A DNA stretch of 63,954 bases from Oligoflexales bacterium (GCA_947468665.1 CANILH010000006.1:1-63954); one strand, 5' to 3'; shown: positions 25,646-34,937, counted from the stretch's first letter. Notes: generated by a model from the sequence alone, not told the origin. Made by a program: numbers and translations.

Positions 25646-26020
25646 CTATACCGGCTTCTCAAGTCTCGATTCCGTTGTCTGTCCAGACCGAAACCTTCCG
25701 AGAGTCGCTTTAACCTTGGATAACCGGATTAATTCGGCTTCCATCTTCCCACGCGCTACTGACATTTCTGCCATCAGCTCAGCGTCAATAACTGAAATCT
25801 GTTTCCAGATCACCTTAAGCTGAGCGTCCTGCTCTGCTGTATAACCATCTCGCAACGCTAGGTGATCCGCCGCCCTGAAGTTATGAAACGCGGCTTTACG
25901 CATATTCAAAACGACGTCCGCGTCATCCCAATTCTCGCACCGGATATACTCCAACGCGCTAACACCCCGTTCGTAATAAACGGTTAACGCGGTACAAGCT
26001 CGTTCAGGCCATGTAGCCAT
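25646..26020 (-). CDS. FliT/FlgN-like flagellar chaperone (putative)
   Basis: A 124-residue, almost entirely helical protein. An N-terminal helix with a G-x-x-A-L-E-Y-I-x-x-E-N-W-D-D-A pattern, a mid region and the C-terminal VIDAELMAEMSVARGKMEAE, LIRLSKVKATLGRFRSG resemble FliT-type export chaperones, which have the same length, an 'x-x-D-x-E-L' helix and a basic R-L-x-x-x-x-x-x-L-x-x-Y/F tail. Such proteins bind the filament cap or late flagellar subunits in the cytoplasm. It opens a unit with a strong promoter and lies before the glycosyltransferase gene. The family call is by pattern, not a proven homology. Confidence 0.6.
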   Translation of the reverse strand: MATWPERACTALTVYYERGVSALEYIRCENWDDADVVLNMRKAAFHNFRAADHLALRDGYTAEQDAQLKVIWKQISVIDAELMAEMSVARGKMEAELIRLSKVKATLGRFRSGQTTESRLEKPV

Positions 26021-26062
26021 ACATCAGTTTCCCGTGTCACTTTCAGATGTTCTCTTGATTTA

Positions 26063-26092
26063 ATTCTACGGCAGATACCGAGCAAATGTCAA
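26063..26092 (-). promoter_or_regulatory. Strong sigma70-like promoter for the FliT-like unit
   Basis: On the minus strand TTGACA (26092-26087), 18-base spacer, TAGAAT (26068-26063). The -35 is perfect. It starts the 26020-22982 unit independently of the type II secretion operon ending just upstream at 26112. Confidence 0.7.
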
Positions 26093-26111
26093 AAGTCCCC
26101 GCCGAATCAAC

Positions 26112-27047
26112 TCAGATTGGATTTACGTTCGGAGCGCCGGGCGTACCCGTGATTTGGAGACTCAGTGAGCCGTTCTTGCCCATTCCATTGCTGAGTCCGT
26201 CAACCAGCATCCCGTATTGATCGCCTAGCATGCCCTGCAGCTTCAGGAACGCCTTCAAACTCAGGCTGCTACCGGAGAACTGGGGTCTAAGCACCACTTT
26301 ACCGTCCACGCCCATATCAAGGTCAGCAGTGGTCAACCTAGTGCTGGGATCAATGTTCAAAGTACCATTTCCCACATTCGCTGATACCTGAGCCGTTTTA
26401 AAGGACTGATCGGGAAAATTCAACGATGGATCGGACAGAACAAGGACCGCGTCTGTAAGAGTGAGCTTTACGTCGCCCGACGACTGCGACGGCACCTTAC
26501 CATTGAGAGTCAGATCAACGTTCCCGCTCAGCTTGCCACGAAGACCAAGCTTCGCGAGCAGCGGACCGGCCATCGGGCCACCAACTCCATTATCCACAGC
26601 AGTATGTATGCCAAAGTCAGCCAAAGAATCCACTGTGAAGGACTTTGCGGAAAGGGCCACGTGAGATGGCAGGCCAGCATTCCCGCTGATGAGATCGATA
26701 ATCCCAAAACCAAGGGAAAGATCAAGATTGCCACCTTTGGGATCCTCAACCCTGATGCCAACACCCAGGCGTGCCAGTAACAACTGAAAAATACTCAAAC
26801 GGGCAGTAACAGAGCGTACTTTGAAGCGGGCGGACTGACCTTTATAAACTTCCACACCATCTGCCGAAAACCCAAATGGGAAAGCCGGCCCGAATGACTC
26901 CATCCGGACTGTGATTCCTGTAGCAAGCTGAATCTGGGTGGCAATAGCTTCTTTCAATACGCCGTATGGAAAAGACAGGTAAAGAAAAAAGAGGAAGCTG
27001 ACGACAAACACGCCAACCATCAACACGACTGTTTTGTGATTTCTCAT
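26112..27047 (-). CDS. gspN: Type II secretion system protein GspN
   Basis: A 311-residue inner-membrane-anchored protein (signal anchor VVLMVGVFVVSFLFFLYLSF at residues 6-25) followed by a periplasmic beta-rich domain. The pattern TGITVRMESFGPAFPFGFSA, LRGKLSGNVDLTLNG and LTDAVLVLSDPSL is the AsmA-like fold typical of GspN. GspN is an accessory inner-membrane subunit, common in delta-proteobacterial and relatives' T2SS loci. ATG 27047 has GGGAG 8 bases upstream; an ATG at 27062 that overlaps the gspM stop would add five residues. It is the last gene of the secretion operon. Confidence 0.88.
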   Translation of the reverse strand: MRNHKTVVLMVGVFVVSFLFFLYLSFPYGVLKEAIATQIQLATGITVRMESFGPAFPFGFSADGVEVYKGQSARFKVRSVTARLSIFQLLLARLGVGIRVEDPKGGNLDLSLGFGIIDLISGNAGLPSHVALSAKSFTVDSLADFGIHTAVDNGVGGPMAGPLLAKLGLRGKLSGNVDLTLNGKVPSQSSGDVKLTLTDAVLVLSDPSLNFPDQSFKTAQVSANVGNGTLNIDPSTRLTTADLDMGVDGKVVLRPQFSGSSLSLKAFLKLQGMLGDQYGMLVDGLSNGMGKNGSLSLQITGTPGAPNVNPI

Positions 27048-27061
27048 TGATCGCACTCCCA

Positions 27062-27718
27062 TTAACCAGCGGCAGAAAGACCGCGCGCTTTTATTTGAGC
27101 GTCAAAAAACAGCTTTGTCCCGTAACGGGCCCTGATCTGAATATCCTGGATCCTGATAAAGCCCCCGCCCTTCTCAACCTCAAGCACGAAGTTAAGAAGT
27201 CTTGGAATCGAGATGTTGTTTAATCTCATCTCGACGCGTATTTCCTGAAACTTCTCACCTAAAGCATTTTCCGCGGGCAGAGGTGCTTTGGACTCGTTAA
27301 GCCCCTCGATCTGAACTCCCTGCTCATTGGCGATCTTCTCGAAAAATGGCTTAACACGAAGCGCGCCCGCTGAGCCCTGCAGAGTATCCACCAGCCCCTG
27401 AAAACGGCTGTTTTCGAGCTGATATTGCTCTCGGAGCTCTCGGATCTCGTAGAGAGCGTCAAAACGTTTATTCAACTCACGATTCAACGAGGCGATTTGG
27501 GCGAAATAGAGAGCCAAAAAACCAAATACAACAAAAACAAGCCCCGCCATCCCTCCCGCGATAACCGCGTTGCGCTGAGGCGGCTCAAGCTTATAAAAAG
27601 TGTCCACCAGGAGATCTAGGTGCTCGTTATTCCCGCCAAGGATCCTCTTACGGATCTCAAGTGTGAAGCTCGACCACTGATTGCCTAATTTGTCCCGAAA
27701 ATCCTCTATAGCGCTCAT
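27062..27718 (-). CDS. gspM: Type II secretion system protein GspM
   Basis: A 218-residue bitopic protein. The cytoplasmic N-terminal ~52 residues include a run KLEPPQRNAVI just before the transmembrane segment AGLVFVVFGFLALYFAQIAS (about 57-77). A coiled coil and a ferredoxin-like periplasmic domain follow, ending FFDAQIKARGL. GspM forms the inner-membrane assembly platform with GspL, whose stop lies 9 bases upstream. The size and order (gspL-gspM-gspN) fit well. Confidence 0.88.
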   Translation of the reverse strand: MSAIEDFRDKLGNQWSSFTLEIRKRILGGNNEHLDLLVDTFYKLEPPQRNAVIAGGMAGLVFVVFGFLALYFAQIASLNRELNKRFDALYEIRELREQYQLENSRFQGLVDTLQGSAGALRVKPFFEKIANEQGVQIEGLNESKAPLPAENALGEKFQEIRVEMRLNNISIPRLLNFVLEVEKGGGFIRIQDIQIRARYGTKLFFDAQIKARGLSAAG

Positions 27719-27727
27719 AAAGCTACC

Positions 27728-29398
27728 TCATCCCTTATGTCCCAAACCGGCTGGTTTGTACGTCATATTAAGCGAGAACTCGATTATTTTATTGTCAGAA
27801 CCCGGCTTACCGCCAGACTGCTTCTCCTCCAAATCTGAGAGCGTTGGAGATTTCTTCAGAGCCTCTTTGATTGCTTCAACCGATGAATAACCATCAGTCT
27901 CGGCCTTGAGAACGAGCTTGCCGCCAGCCTGCCCTGGTAGTCCAGAAAATATGAACTGCGTGACGTCGATTTTAACTGTTTTTGGTATTGCCAGACTAAC
28001 ATCCTGAAGCGCTAAAAGGCCAGAACTCGTGCCTGATGCCGCCATAAACCCATCAACGGCATCCTTGCGCGCGGCGATCTCTTTCTGAATCGCTGCTCTC
28101 GCGTCGGTGCGGAATTTCTGGAAATCCAGGTTTCCCTGGCTCTTACGCTTGGAGATACCAACGTTTGAGTATTCTTTTTGATACTCCTTCTCGAGCTCAA
28201 CCATCTGCCTGTTGTAAAGAAAGCTACGAAACCCATATGAGACAATCAGAAGAAAAATCGCCACCCCGAGTACCTGTGCCACGATTTTGCCGACGCGCAT
28301 AATCTGCGCGTAGTTTTGAACATATGCAAACTCGCCTTTTCTGAGATTAATTTGCGAATGCTTTTTGGCGCTGACGACAGATCGCATACCAATTGCGACA
28401 CTTTGCGGCATAACTAGCGCCTTTTCCGAGAGGGACTCGTCAATTTTAAGATCCGTCGCGTCGAGGCGGTTCAGAAACACAGGAACACCGAGCTGCTCAC
28501 CCAAATAGGTGTCCATGTTTTTGATCCGCGCCGATCCACCGGATAGAAAAATCTTTGAGATCTTTGTTCGATCCCAGGTCTTGAACGCGTATAGAGTGCG
28601 CCCGAGGTCTTTGACAATCGCGTTACAGGCGAGCGTCATTCTCTCGGCTACGAGTTTGTCATTCGCGCTAAGACCAATGCCGGGGTCCGCCTCACAAACC
28701 AGCCGGCTGACGCGGTGCTTCACATTCTGTGCCTCAGCCAGTGTTGACTCGAGATCCCGCGACAAAAACTCTGTAAGGTACGCACCGCCGATATTTATCG
28801 AACGGAACATTTTCAGGACTCCGCCTTGAACAATACACACTGATGTCTTTTCATGCCCGATATCAACCATCGCGACACACTCGTCGGGATCGGCCTGAAG
28901 ATATGGCGCAAGGTTGTAAAAAGATAAGCTATCCACATCAATCAGCTTCGGATCAATATTGACGCGCTGAAGATGCTCAAGAAAGCTTTTTAGAAAGGTT
29001 TTCCGCGTCATCACCACCATCACCCTCGTCTGCCCATCCGGAGCAGTACCGAGTATCTGATGATCAACAACCATATCGTCCATATTGAATGGAACGGCAT
29101 CCTCAACTTCAGCAAGCACAGCCATGTTTATTTTTCGCGGGTCAGAGAATCCGACTGAAACTATCCTGCTGGAAATATACTGGCCAGGCATCGCCGTCAA
29201 AATACGATCGGCCTGCAAATTATTATCCCTAAACAACTGCTCAAGGCATTGGGCGAGAACAACGTTCTTCTCAACGTCGTCCTTGTATGACATCTCCAAC
29301 TCGTAAAAATTCTTAATCTGATAGGTTTTAAAGGAGTTGATAATCTCAACCGCTTTAATGGAATAACTACCAATATCAAGACCAATGACTTTTTGCAT
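27728..29398 (-). CDS. gspL: Type II secretion GspL with PilM-type actin-like domain
   Basis: A 556-residue protein. Residues 1-340 are an actin-like PilM/FtsA fold: VIGLDIGSYSIKAVEI (phosphate 1), VAMVDIGHEKTSVCIVQGG (phosphate 2) and KIFLSGGSARIKNM (adenosine motif). A transmembrane helix VAQVLGVAIFLLIVSYGF is near 374-391, followed by a periplasmic coiled coil and ferredoxin-like end. Thus PilM and PilN parts are fused in one chain, as in GspL. It couples the GspE ATPase to the membrane platform. In this clade gspL resembles PilM more than the Escherichia type. Confidence 0.9.
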   Translation of the reverse strand: MQKVIGLDIGSYSIKAVEIINSFKTYQIKNFYELEMSYKDDVEKNVVLAQCLEQLFRDNNLQADRILTAMPGQYISSRIVSVGFSDPRKINMAVLAEVEDAVPFNMDDMVVDHQILGTAPDGQTRVMVVMTRKTFLKSFLEHLQRVNIDPKLIDVDSLSFYNLAPYLQADPDECVAMVDIGHEKTSVCIVQGGVLKMFRSINIGGAYLTEFLSRDLESTLAEAQNVKHRVSRLVCEADPGIGLSANDKLVAERMTLACNAIVKDLGRTLYAFKTWDRTKISKIFLSGGSARIKNMDTYLGEQLGVPVFLNRLDATDLKIDESLSEKALVMPQSVAIGMRSVVSAKKHSQINLRKGEFAYVQNYAQIMRVGKIVAQVLGVAIFLLIVSYGFRSFLYNRQMVELEKEYQKEYSNVGISKRKSQGNLDFQKFRTDARAAIQKEIAARKDAVDGFMAASGTSSGLLALQDVSLAIPKTVKIDVTQFIFSGLPGQAGGKLVLKAETDGYSSVEAIKEALKKSPTLSDLEEKQSGGKPGSDNKIIEFSLNMTYKPAGLGHKG

Positions 29399-29519
29399 AA
29401 CTCGCTGCCCTCAGCTGTAACCATCAGACAAAACCATTAATTCAATTAACGGCTTGGATATCATCTCATTTTCTGAATTAAAACGAAAACTTGTGGTACT
29501 GATTCGGACCTCGCTTAAA

Positions 29520-30794
29520 TCAATACATCCGAAAAAATGGAATTGACCAGGGGGCGCCGCCATTGCTTAAAGTCATTTGTTGCCCCGTTGATCGCTGGAT
29601 GACATATTCCACAATTCTGGTCTGATCTCCAACAATTCCCTTTGCTTTCACCTTAAAAGTCTTCGACTCTGTTGTAAGCCAAGTCGACCTGTCCTGTGAC
29701 CCACCCTTATCCGTACCCTCGCTGCGGTATCCGGTCAAATCCGTGATCGCGGACTGAAGCTCTGCATCACTTCCGGCAAGATGCCCGCTTTTCTCCATGA
29801 CCTCCCGGTATTTCTTCACGAACTTCTCGTTGGCCTCCGGCGTGCCAAGCTCACGGCCAAACATGCACTTAAGGGCCTCCTTTGGCATCGTATTGATGTT
29901 GATCTTAAATCCATTCTTGGTCGTGACATCAGGGAAAGGCCAAACCGTCAGATAGGGCCCGTAATAGGAATTCAGTTCGCGGTTCCATCCATCAACCAGC
30001 AACAGCTCATTGACGGAGTCCATGGGCGAGTTTTTAGCCTTATAAGGCGGTACCCGCTTTTGGTAAGGCTCGTTTTCCTCGCTATTACCACTACCGGGCT
30101 CAACAGTAGTATTCTTATCGATCCAGTCCTTGATCCGCCGGACCAGCTCGGATGGTTTGGTATTAGTTTGCTTGTTATAGTCCTGCTCGACAGCCGTGCA
30201 GCTCATCAACGCCTCAACTTGCATCATGACAATGGCGCAGTCAGCTTGGGAGGTATAACAGCTGCTTAGATTTATTTTCCCCGTCTCATCCTCCACCTCA
30301 ACTCCAAGCTCGCCACCAAGACTCTTAAAGAGATCAAGAGTCGCGGAGTCAAATAACCCGCTCATCCCGAACACGGCGGCAAATTTCCCGGCTTCTGTAA
30401 GGTCCAGAGGAGAATCGTAGGGGAATACGGCTCCGAGTTTATCCCAGATCGTACCGATACCATCTTTCAAAGCCTTTGTTGCCGGGTCAGCACCGAGTTG
30501 CAGCTGAAGCCCGTAATCAAATAAATTGAGCCATAACGCCCAATTCGCCCCGCTCTTAGCGACATATTCAGCGCGAACGTTATCCCTTTGCGCCGAAGCG
30601 CGGGTCAGGTCAACCGTAGATGAGACGATGAACTCCGCCGCGAACATCATCATGACGGAAATAATCATGACTGCCACCATCAATGCTATTCCGCGCTCTG
30701 AGCGTGAACGGTCAGGCTTCTCGGGAGAATCATCTCTCCGGTCGCCGACCGGGAAGAAAAACAGTGTCTCTGGTATGTTGAAAGGTTTTTTCAT
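29520..30794 (-). CDS. gspK: Minor pseudopilin GspK
   Basis: A 424-residue GspK. After a long basic leader (about 36 residues) the type III prepilin site is RG/IALMVAVMIISVMMMF; position +5 is Val, not Glu, the exception known for GspK. The large globular domain has the helix KSGANWALWLNLFDYGL and C-terminal GIVGDQTRIVEYVIQR. GspK caps the pseudopilus tip with GspI and GspJ. ATG 30794 overlaps the TGA of gspJ (TGATG); an upstream GTG at 30803 is in frame. Terminal position in the pseudopilin run is normal. Confidence 0.9.
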   Translation of the reverse strand: MKKPFNIPETLFFFPVGDRRDDSPEKPDRSRSERGIALMVAVMIISVMMMFAAEFIVSSTVDLTRASAQRDNVRAEYVAKSGANWALWLNLFDYGLQLQLGADPATKALKDGIGTIWDKLGAVFPYDSPLDLTEAGKFAAVFGMSGLFDSATLDLFKSLGGELGVEVEDETGKINLSSCYTSQADCAIVMMQVEALMSCTAVEQDYNKQTNTKPSELVRRIKDWIDKNTTVEPGSGNSEENEPYQKRVPPYKAKNSPMDSVNELLLVDGWNRELNSYYGPYLTVWPFPDVTTKNGFKININTMPKEALKCMFGRELGTPEANEKFVKKYREVMEKSGHLAGSDAELQSAITDLTGYRSEGTDKGGSQDRSTWLTTESKTFKVKAKGIVGDQTRIVEYVIQRSTGQQMTLSNGGAPWSIPFFRMY

Positions 30795-31567
30795 CAGTAC
30801 CACTTCACCGTATTAGATGGTTGTTTAAGTTCTTTCATGCCCCGAGCTTGTTGAATCAGCACCACTGTTTTAACTCCGACGACGTTATCCAAGCCACTTG
30901 AGTCTGAGGCGTTCTCGCGGGGTATCTCGTCATCCTCATTCCACGTTTCAATCTCAACTCGAACCATAGTCGGCATCCGGTCACGCCAATCACCGCGACC
31001 GCTATCCCAGCGATCAGTTGACCAATCATCGCCTCGCCATGGAAGTAACTTGAAAGTCTTGATATTCCGCACGAGAATTTTCATCGGTGGATCATCTTTT
31101 AGGTCGTCTCGCGTGACGGTCGTCACTCCCCTGAAAAGGTGCTTGCGGCCTGGACTATCCTGAGCATCGCGAACCTCATAGACCACATAGGCCGTATCAC
31201 CATCCGGCGACCCGGGGGATCCGACCACATTACCAGTAATAGTCATGAACAGTTTATCGGTGTCGCCGGACTTATCGATTTTGAAGATAGTCTTAAAAGT
31301 ACGGTCCGCGCCCCCCCGGGGCGTATCGTTAAGCCCCACGATAAACGCGTGCTCAATATCCCAGGCTACCCGGGCTATCGCCAAAGTCAGCCTATGAGTA
31401 ATCCGTGCCTCGCGCGCCAACGCCATTTTAAGGTCCACTGATGATCGCATCATAGCGGCGACAGCAATCACGAGCCCCAAAAGGATACTCATGGTAATCA
31501 TCACTTCAAGCAGGGAAAATCCCCGCTCAGGCAATCTTTCTTTTGTCACTTCACGTTCCAAAAACAC
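30794..31567 (-). CDS. gspJ: Minor pseudopilin GspJ
   Basis: A 257-residue pseudopilin. The processing site is PERG/FSLLEVMITMSILLG (Gly at -1, Phe +1, Glu +5) after a short basic leader. The globular domain is beta-rich with YVVYEVRDAQDSPGRKHLFR and VRVEIETWNEDD, as in GspJ. It forms the tip complex with GspI and GspK. The start is uncertain: GTG 31567 or GTG 31549, the latter with GGAA 6 bases upstream and a more normal leader length. Confidence 0.9.
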   Translation of the reverse strand: MFLEREVTKERLPERGFSLLEVMITMSILLGLVIAVAAMMRSSVDLKMALAREARITHRLTLAIARVAWDIEHAFIVGLNDTPRGGADRTFKTIFKIDKSGDTDKLFMTITGNVVGSPGSPDGDTAYVVYEVRDAQDSPGRKHLFRGVTTVTRDDLKDDPPMKILVRNIKTFKLLPWRGDDWSTDRWDSGRGDWRDRMPTMVRVEIETWNEDDEIPRENASDSSGLDNVVGVKTVVLIQQARGMKELKQPSNTVKWY

Positions 31568-31604
31568 CCCGTTACCTAAGAAAAATCCCTAATCTCCCAG
31601 CTAA

Positions 31605-32357
31605 TTACTGTGCTGGGTTGTCCCCAGCCGTCGTTCCACCAGGCGTTGTTCCACCAGCCGTCCTTCCACCAGGAATGCCACCACCGCCATTTGTTGGAAT
31701 GCCGCCTGGCGCTGCCGGAGGTTGCGGCGCCTTCGCGATCAGAGGTCCAAGAGTTGATTCCATTTTTTTGGTGTCAGCTATGATCATCCCTAAATCGACC
31801 GAGGATCTGCGGGCTCCCTCAGCCCATGACACCGATACTTTCGCCACCCAGATAGGATCCTCGCCAACGGCCATCTGAATGACTCCTTTGATCTGCTCCA
31901 GCATGGCACCCATGCCGTCGTCCTTATCTTCGCCATCACTTTTGCTATCTTTCTTATCGCCCCCCACAAGGCCACCACTCATGAGTTTAAACATGAGATC
32001 CAGAGCGTGCGGAATCGGCTCAATAGACATTGCATACAGAAAATCAGGAGCGCCCTCAAAGGCGTGCTCCTTCTCGTTTGTTGTCAAATCCTTCAGCGGC
32101 GTACGCCATGACGCCTGATACTCGACCTGTGACATCAGCCTTTTGGCAAGGTATGTGGCTTGAAGCGCTTTTCTGCTGTATTCGGAGAAGTTAATGGCAT
32201 TGCCGTTGACGCCGCTAACCTCAATCATCAAAAACGCGATTAAAGAGATCGCGACCATGGTCTCTATGAGAGAGAAGCTTCTCTCACCGCGTTTACCAGG
32301 AACGAACGTCCCGGTAGTTTTATGATTGTCCGGACTCTTGCTTAAGGTCATGAACAT
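31605..32357 (-). CDS. gspI: Minor pseudopilin GspI, with Ser at the -1 cleavage position
   Basis: A 250-residue GspI-like pseudopilin. The hydrophobic helix is FSLIETMVAISLIAFLMIEV with the expected Glu at +5, but the residue before Phe is Ser (KRGERS/FSLIE; codon AGC), where prepilin peptidase substrates have Gly. The nearest Gly is three residues earlier. The mature part continues YLAKRLMSQVEYQASWRTPL and ends in a Gly/Pro-rich tail (PGGIPTNGGGGIPGGR) that is unusual for GspI and low in complexity. It is longer than typical GspI (about 130 residues). Overlaps gspH by 38 bases. Confidence 0.85.
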   Translation of the reverse strand: MFMTLSKSPDNHKTTGTFVPGKRGERSFSLIETMVAISLIAFLMIEVSGVNGNAINFSEYSRKALQATYLAKRLMSQVEYQASWRTPLKDLTTNEKEHAFEGAPDFLYAMSIEPIPHALDLMFKLMSGGLVGGDKKDSKSDGEDKDDGMGAMLEQIKGVIQMAVGEDPIWVAKVSVSWAEGARRSSVDLGMIIADTKKMESTLGPLIAKAPQPPAAPGGIPTNGGGGIPGGRTAGGTTPGGTTAGDNPAQ

Positions 32358-33132
32358 CGATCTCCGCGGTGCCTGTCAATACGTCGGCGTTACCCAAAAA
32401 AGGACGGGTGACAATAGTGTACGGCTTTTTATCGTCGTCAACTACCATCCGGTCTTTTTTGAAGGCGATTGTTATAAATGCCTTCTCAACATATCCGGAC
32501 GGGAAAAAATAAATAAATGCCCGACCGGTCTCGCCCAAGTCTGCCAGAACTTGCTTCTGCTCGTGATGCTCAGCCTGCATCTCGGAAATCATCAAAAAAG
32601 GACCAAGCGTCCTGCCAGTCCACTCGAGTTCCTCCACGCGAGTCCACTTGGGACCACGGGCTGCCGCCCGATGCTTTAGTATCGGGGAGTCATTACTTCC
32701 CGGAATATCCTTGCCATCCTCGTCTTTAACAGGCTCGCCGGCGAGTGACTCCATCTCCTTAGTCTGCGCGTCAAACTCCTCATTTTTCGCTTTGTCTTCC
32801 TCAGACGTAGGGTCTTTGCCGCCCTTCGCCTCACCGAAAAATGATACGTCACGATCCGACTGCTCGAGCCAGTACTCACCAGTCGCGAGCACAAATGACA
32901 ATCTGTATGTCTTGTTGTTCAGGACAGCCAAATCAAAGGCACCACGAATATCGTCGGCGACCCTTTGCACTTTGGTAGCCGCCTCGGTACCGCTCCGGAG
33001 CGAAAACTGAGGCACAGCGATGGAATACAAAAACGCGATAAGCGCGATCACCACAGCGATCTCGATCATCGTCATTCCGGCTTCCCGTCCTGACTCTGAC
33101 CCTGCCACCCGGGATGATTGCGCGTCTCGCAT
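32320..33132 (-). CDS. gspH: Minor pseudopilin GspH
   Basis: A 270-residue pseudopilin: site EAG/MTMIEIAVVIALIAFLYS (Gly -1, Glu +5). The GspH domain FDLAVLNNKTYRLSFVLATG is followed by a long acidic insertion (about residues 105-150, PTSEEDKAKNEEFDAQTKEM and PVKDEDGKDIPG), which explains why it is about 100 residues longer than usual GspH. The C terminus resumes YFFPSGYVEKAFITI. GspH sits between the shaft and tip of the pseudopilus. No good ribosome binding site is seen; translational coupling from gspG (35 bases upstream) is likely. Confidence 0.88.
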   Translation of the reverse strand: MRDAQSSRVAGSESGREAGMTMIEIAVVIALIAFLYSIAVPQFSLRSGTEAATKVQRVADDIRGAFDLAVLNNKTYRLSFVLATGEYWLEQSDRDVSFFGEAKGGKDPTSEEDKAKNEEFDAQTKEMESLAGEPVKDEDGKDIPGSNDSPILKHRAAARGPKWTRVEELEWTGRTLGPFLMISEMQAEHHEQKQVLADLGETGRAFIYFFPSGYVEKAFITIAFKKDRMVVDDDKKPYTIVTRPFLGNADVLTGTAEIDVHDLKQESGQS

Positions 33133-33167
33133 CTATTCAACCAACTAATTGAGCTGAGTTATCTGGC

Positions 33168-33644
33168 TTACTGCTTTGGTTCCTTGCTAGCGGCCGGAAA
33201 CGTAATGTCATCTGCCGTACCAATCGTCTGATCAGCACCGCCAGAGATCATCCTTACGGTGCGGCCATCAGACTCATACTGAAATTCGACGCCCCATGGG
33301 TCATTGATCTTATTATCCTCAGTGTAAGGTCCACGCCAGTTTTTCACGTCACCACCGGGATTACCCATCAACGCCTTGAGGCCCTGCTCAGTGGTCGGAT
33401 ATTTGTTGTTATCCAGCTTGTAGCGTTGAAGATCTTGAATCAGCATGTTCATACCGATACTGGCCTGATCGGCCTTGGCGTTATCACTTGCCTGCATTAC
33501 GTTACGGATGATGTATGTCATCAAGATACCGATCAGCGAGATGACGATCATGATCTCGATCATGGACATACCAACATCGGCAACCGCACCAAATGGCCTG
33601 CCGAAAATTTTGCTGCCGCGCGCCATTATTCTCTTGAAGTGCAT
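33168..33644 (-). CDS. gspG: Major pseudopilin GspG
   Basis: A 158-residue GspG. The prepilin site is DVG/MSMIEIMIVISLIGILMT, with Gly -1 and Glu +5, after a 25-residue basic leader. The C-terminal domain has the family's calcium-site region: YPTTEQGLKALMGNP, then GPYTEDNKINDPWGVEFQY. It polymerises into the pseudopilus shaft that pushes substrate through the secretin. ATG 33644 has AGGAG 6 bases upstream; the longer frame to 33680 lacks that. The leader is longer than in enterobacteria. Confidence 0.94.
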   Translation of the reverse strand: MHFKRIMARGSKIFGRPFGAVADVGMSMIEIMIVISLIGILMTYIIRNVMQASDNAKADQASIGMNMLIQDLQRYKLDNNKYPTTEQGLKALMGNPGGDVKNWRGPYTEDNKINDPWGVEFQYESDGRTVRMISGGADQTIGTADDITFPAASKEPKQ

Positions 33645-33691
33645 GTAAACTCCTATCATAGATAATCTCACTGATTCCATTACTTGGGATA

Positions 33692-34912
33692 TTAACGCAT
33701 TTGATTCATAATAGAAAGCATCGGCACCATAAGAGCCCCTAATATCCCAGCCCCCCCAACTGTCATAAAAATAACCATCATCGGTTCAATCAGCCCAATT
33801 AATGCCTCAACCTTCCGTTCCACTTCAGCATCATAGGCTACCGACACATGACCAAGCATCTCCTCAAGCTGTCCGGTCTTTTCTCCCGTCATAATCATGT
33901 ACGTGACAAGAGGCGGAAAGAGCTGCGATTTCTCAATACTCTGACCAAGACTCTGCCCTTCTTGTACCGCGACTCTGGCATTCTCAAGAGCCTCGGCGAT
34001 CTGGGTGTTAGCGATAATATTTCTGGTAATTTCCAGAGCTCCAAGAATCGGAACACCCGACGACAGCAGCGTACTCAGCGTTTTTGTAAAGCGTGAGACG
34101 TTTATCCGCATGACGATCGCCCCAAAAATCGGAAGCTTAAGCGACGTCTCATCAAACTTTCGGCGACCCTCGGGACTGGAATACCATCTCCTGGCTAAGA
34201 ACACAGCGAGTACCGCGGCCGCGATGATAAGGTACCATTGCGATTGAATAAACTCGGAAAGCCCTATTAACGCCTTGGTGTACCAAGGAAGCTGAACTTT
34301 CATGCTTTTAAATACGACCTGCATCTTTGGAACCACGCTGATAAACATTACCGCCGTGATGACGCCCATCGCACAAATCATGACCGCAGGGTACATCAGG
34401 GCTCCCATCACCTGACCGCGAATTTTGACCTGGTATTCAATAAAATCCGCAACCCTCGTCAAAACAAGCCCCAAAGTTCCCGATGCCTCACCGGCCTTAA
34501 CCATGTTGACGTAAAGCCGGTCAAATATCGCCGGGAAGTTACCGAGGGCCTCGTGTAATGATTTACCCTCGGAAATCTGCTCTTTAACGTTATTCATGGC
34601 GTTGCGAAGGGCCTCGCTTTCCACCTGACTCGTCAAGGCTTTGAGCGTCTCGTCCAATGGTAAATGGGCCGACTGCAGTGTCGCGAACTGCCGAGTCATA
34701 ATCGATATATCAGTGGTTTTAACACCCCCACCAAACATCGGCTTTTTATTCCTCAATTTATCGAGAGCGACTTCCTCAGACATCTCCGCGACAAGAATTT
34801 TATCTTTTGCCTTGAGCTTCGCGCGTGCTGCCTTCTGCGACTCAGCCTCGACCGTGCCCTTGCGCGCCGCGCCAGATTTCGCGTCATATCCTTTATAACG
34901 ATAAACAGGCAT
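33692..34912 (-). CDS. gspF: Type II secretion inner-membrane platform protein GspF
   Basis: A 406-residue polytopic protein with the two repeated T2SSF domains (about 70-195 and 270-395), each a helical bundle before a membrane segment: GALMYPAVMICAMGVITAVM, then PMMVIFMTVGGAGILGALMV at the C-terminal end. N-terminal MPVYRYKGYDAKSG-type and the SGVPILGALEITRNI stretch are standard. GspF interacts with the GspE ATPase and GspL/M to load pseudopilins. It lies between gspE and gspG, the usual order. Confidence 0.93.
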   Translation of the reverse strand: MPVYRYKGYDAKSGAARKGTVEAESQKAARAKLKAKDKILVAEMSEEVALDKLRNKKPMFGGGVKTTDISIMTRQFATLQSAHLPLDETLKALTSQVESEALRNAMNNVKEQISEGKSLHEALGNFPAIFDRLYVNMVKAGEASGTLGLVLTRVADFIEYQVKIRGQVMGALMYPAVMICAMGVITAVMFISVVPKMQVVFKSMKVQLPWYTKALIGLSEFIQSQWYLIIAAAVLAVFLARRWYSSPEGRRKFDETSLKLPIFGAIVMRINVSRFTKTLSTLLSSGVPILGALEITRNIIANTQIAEALENARVAVQEGQSLGQSIEKSQLFPPLVTYMIMTGEKTGQLEEMLGHVSVAYDAEVERKVEALIGLIEPMMVIFMTVGGAGILGALMVPMLSIMNQMR

Positions 34913-34937
34913 TTAACGCGATCCTCCAGATAGCCAA

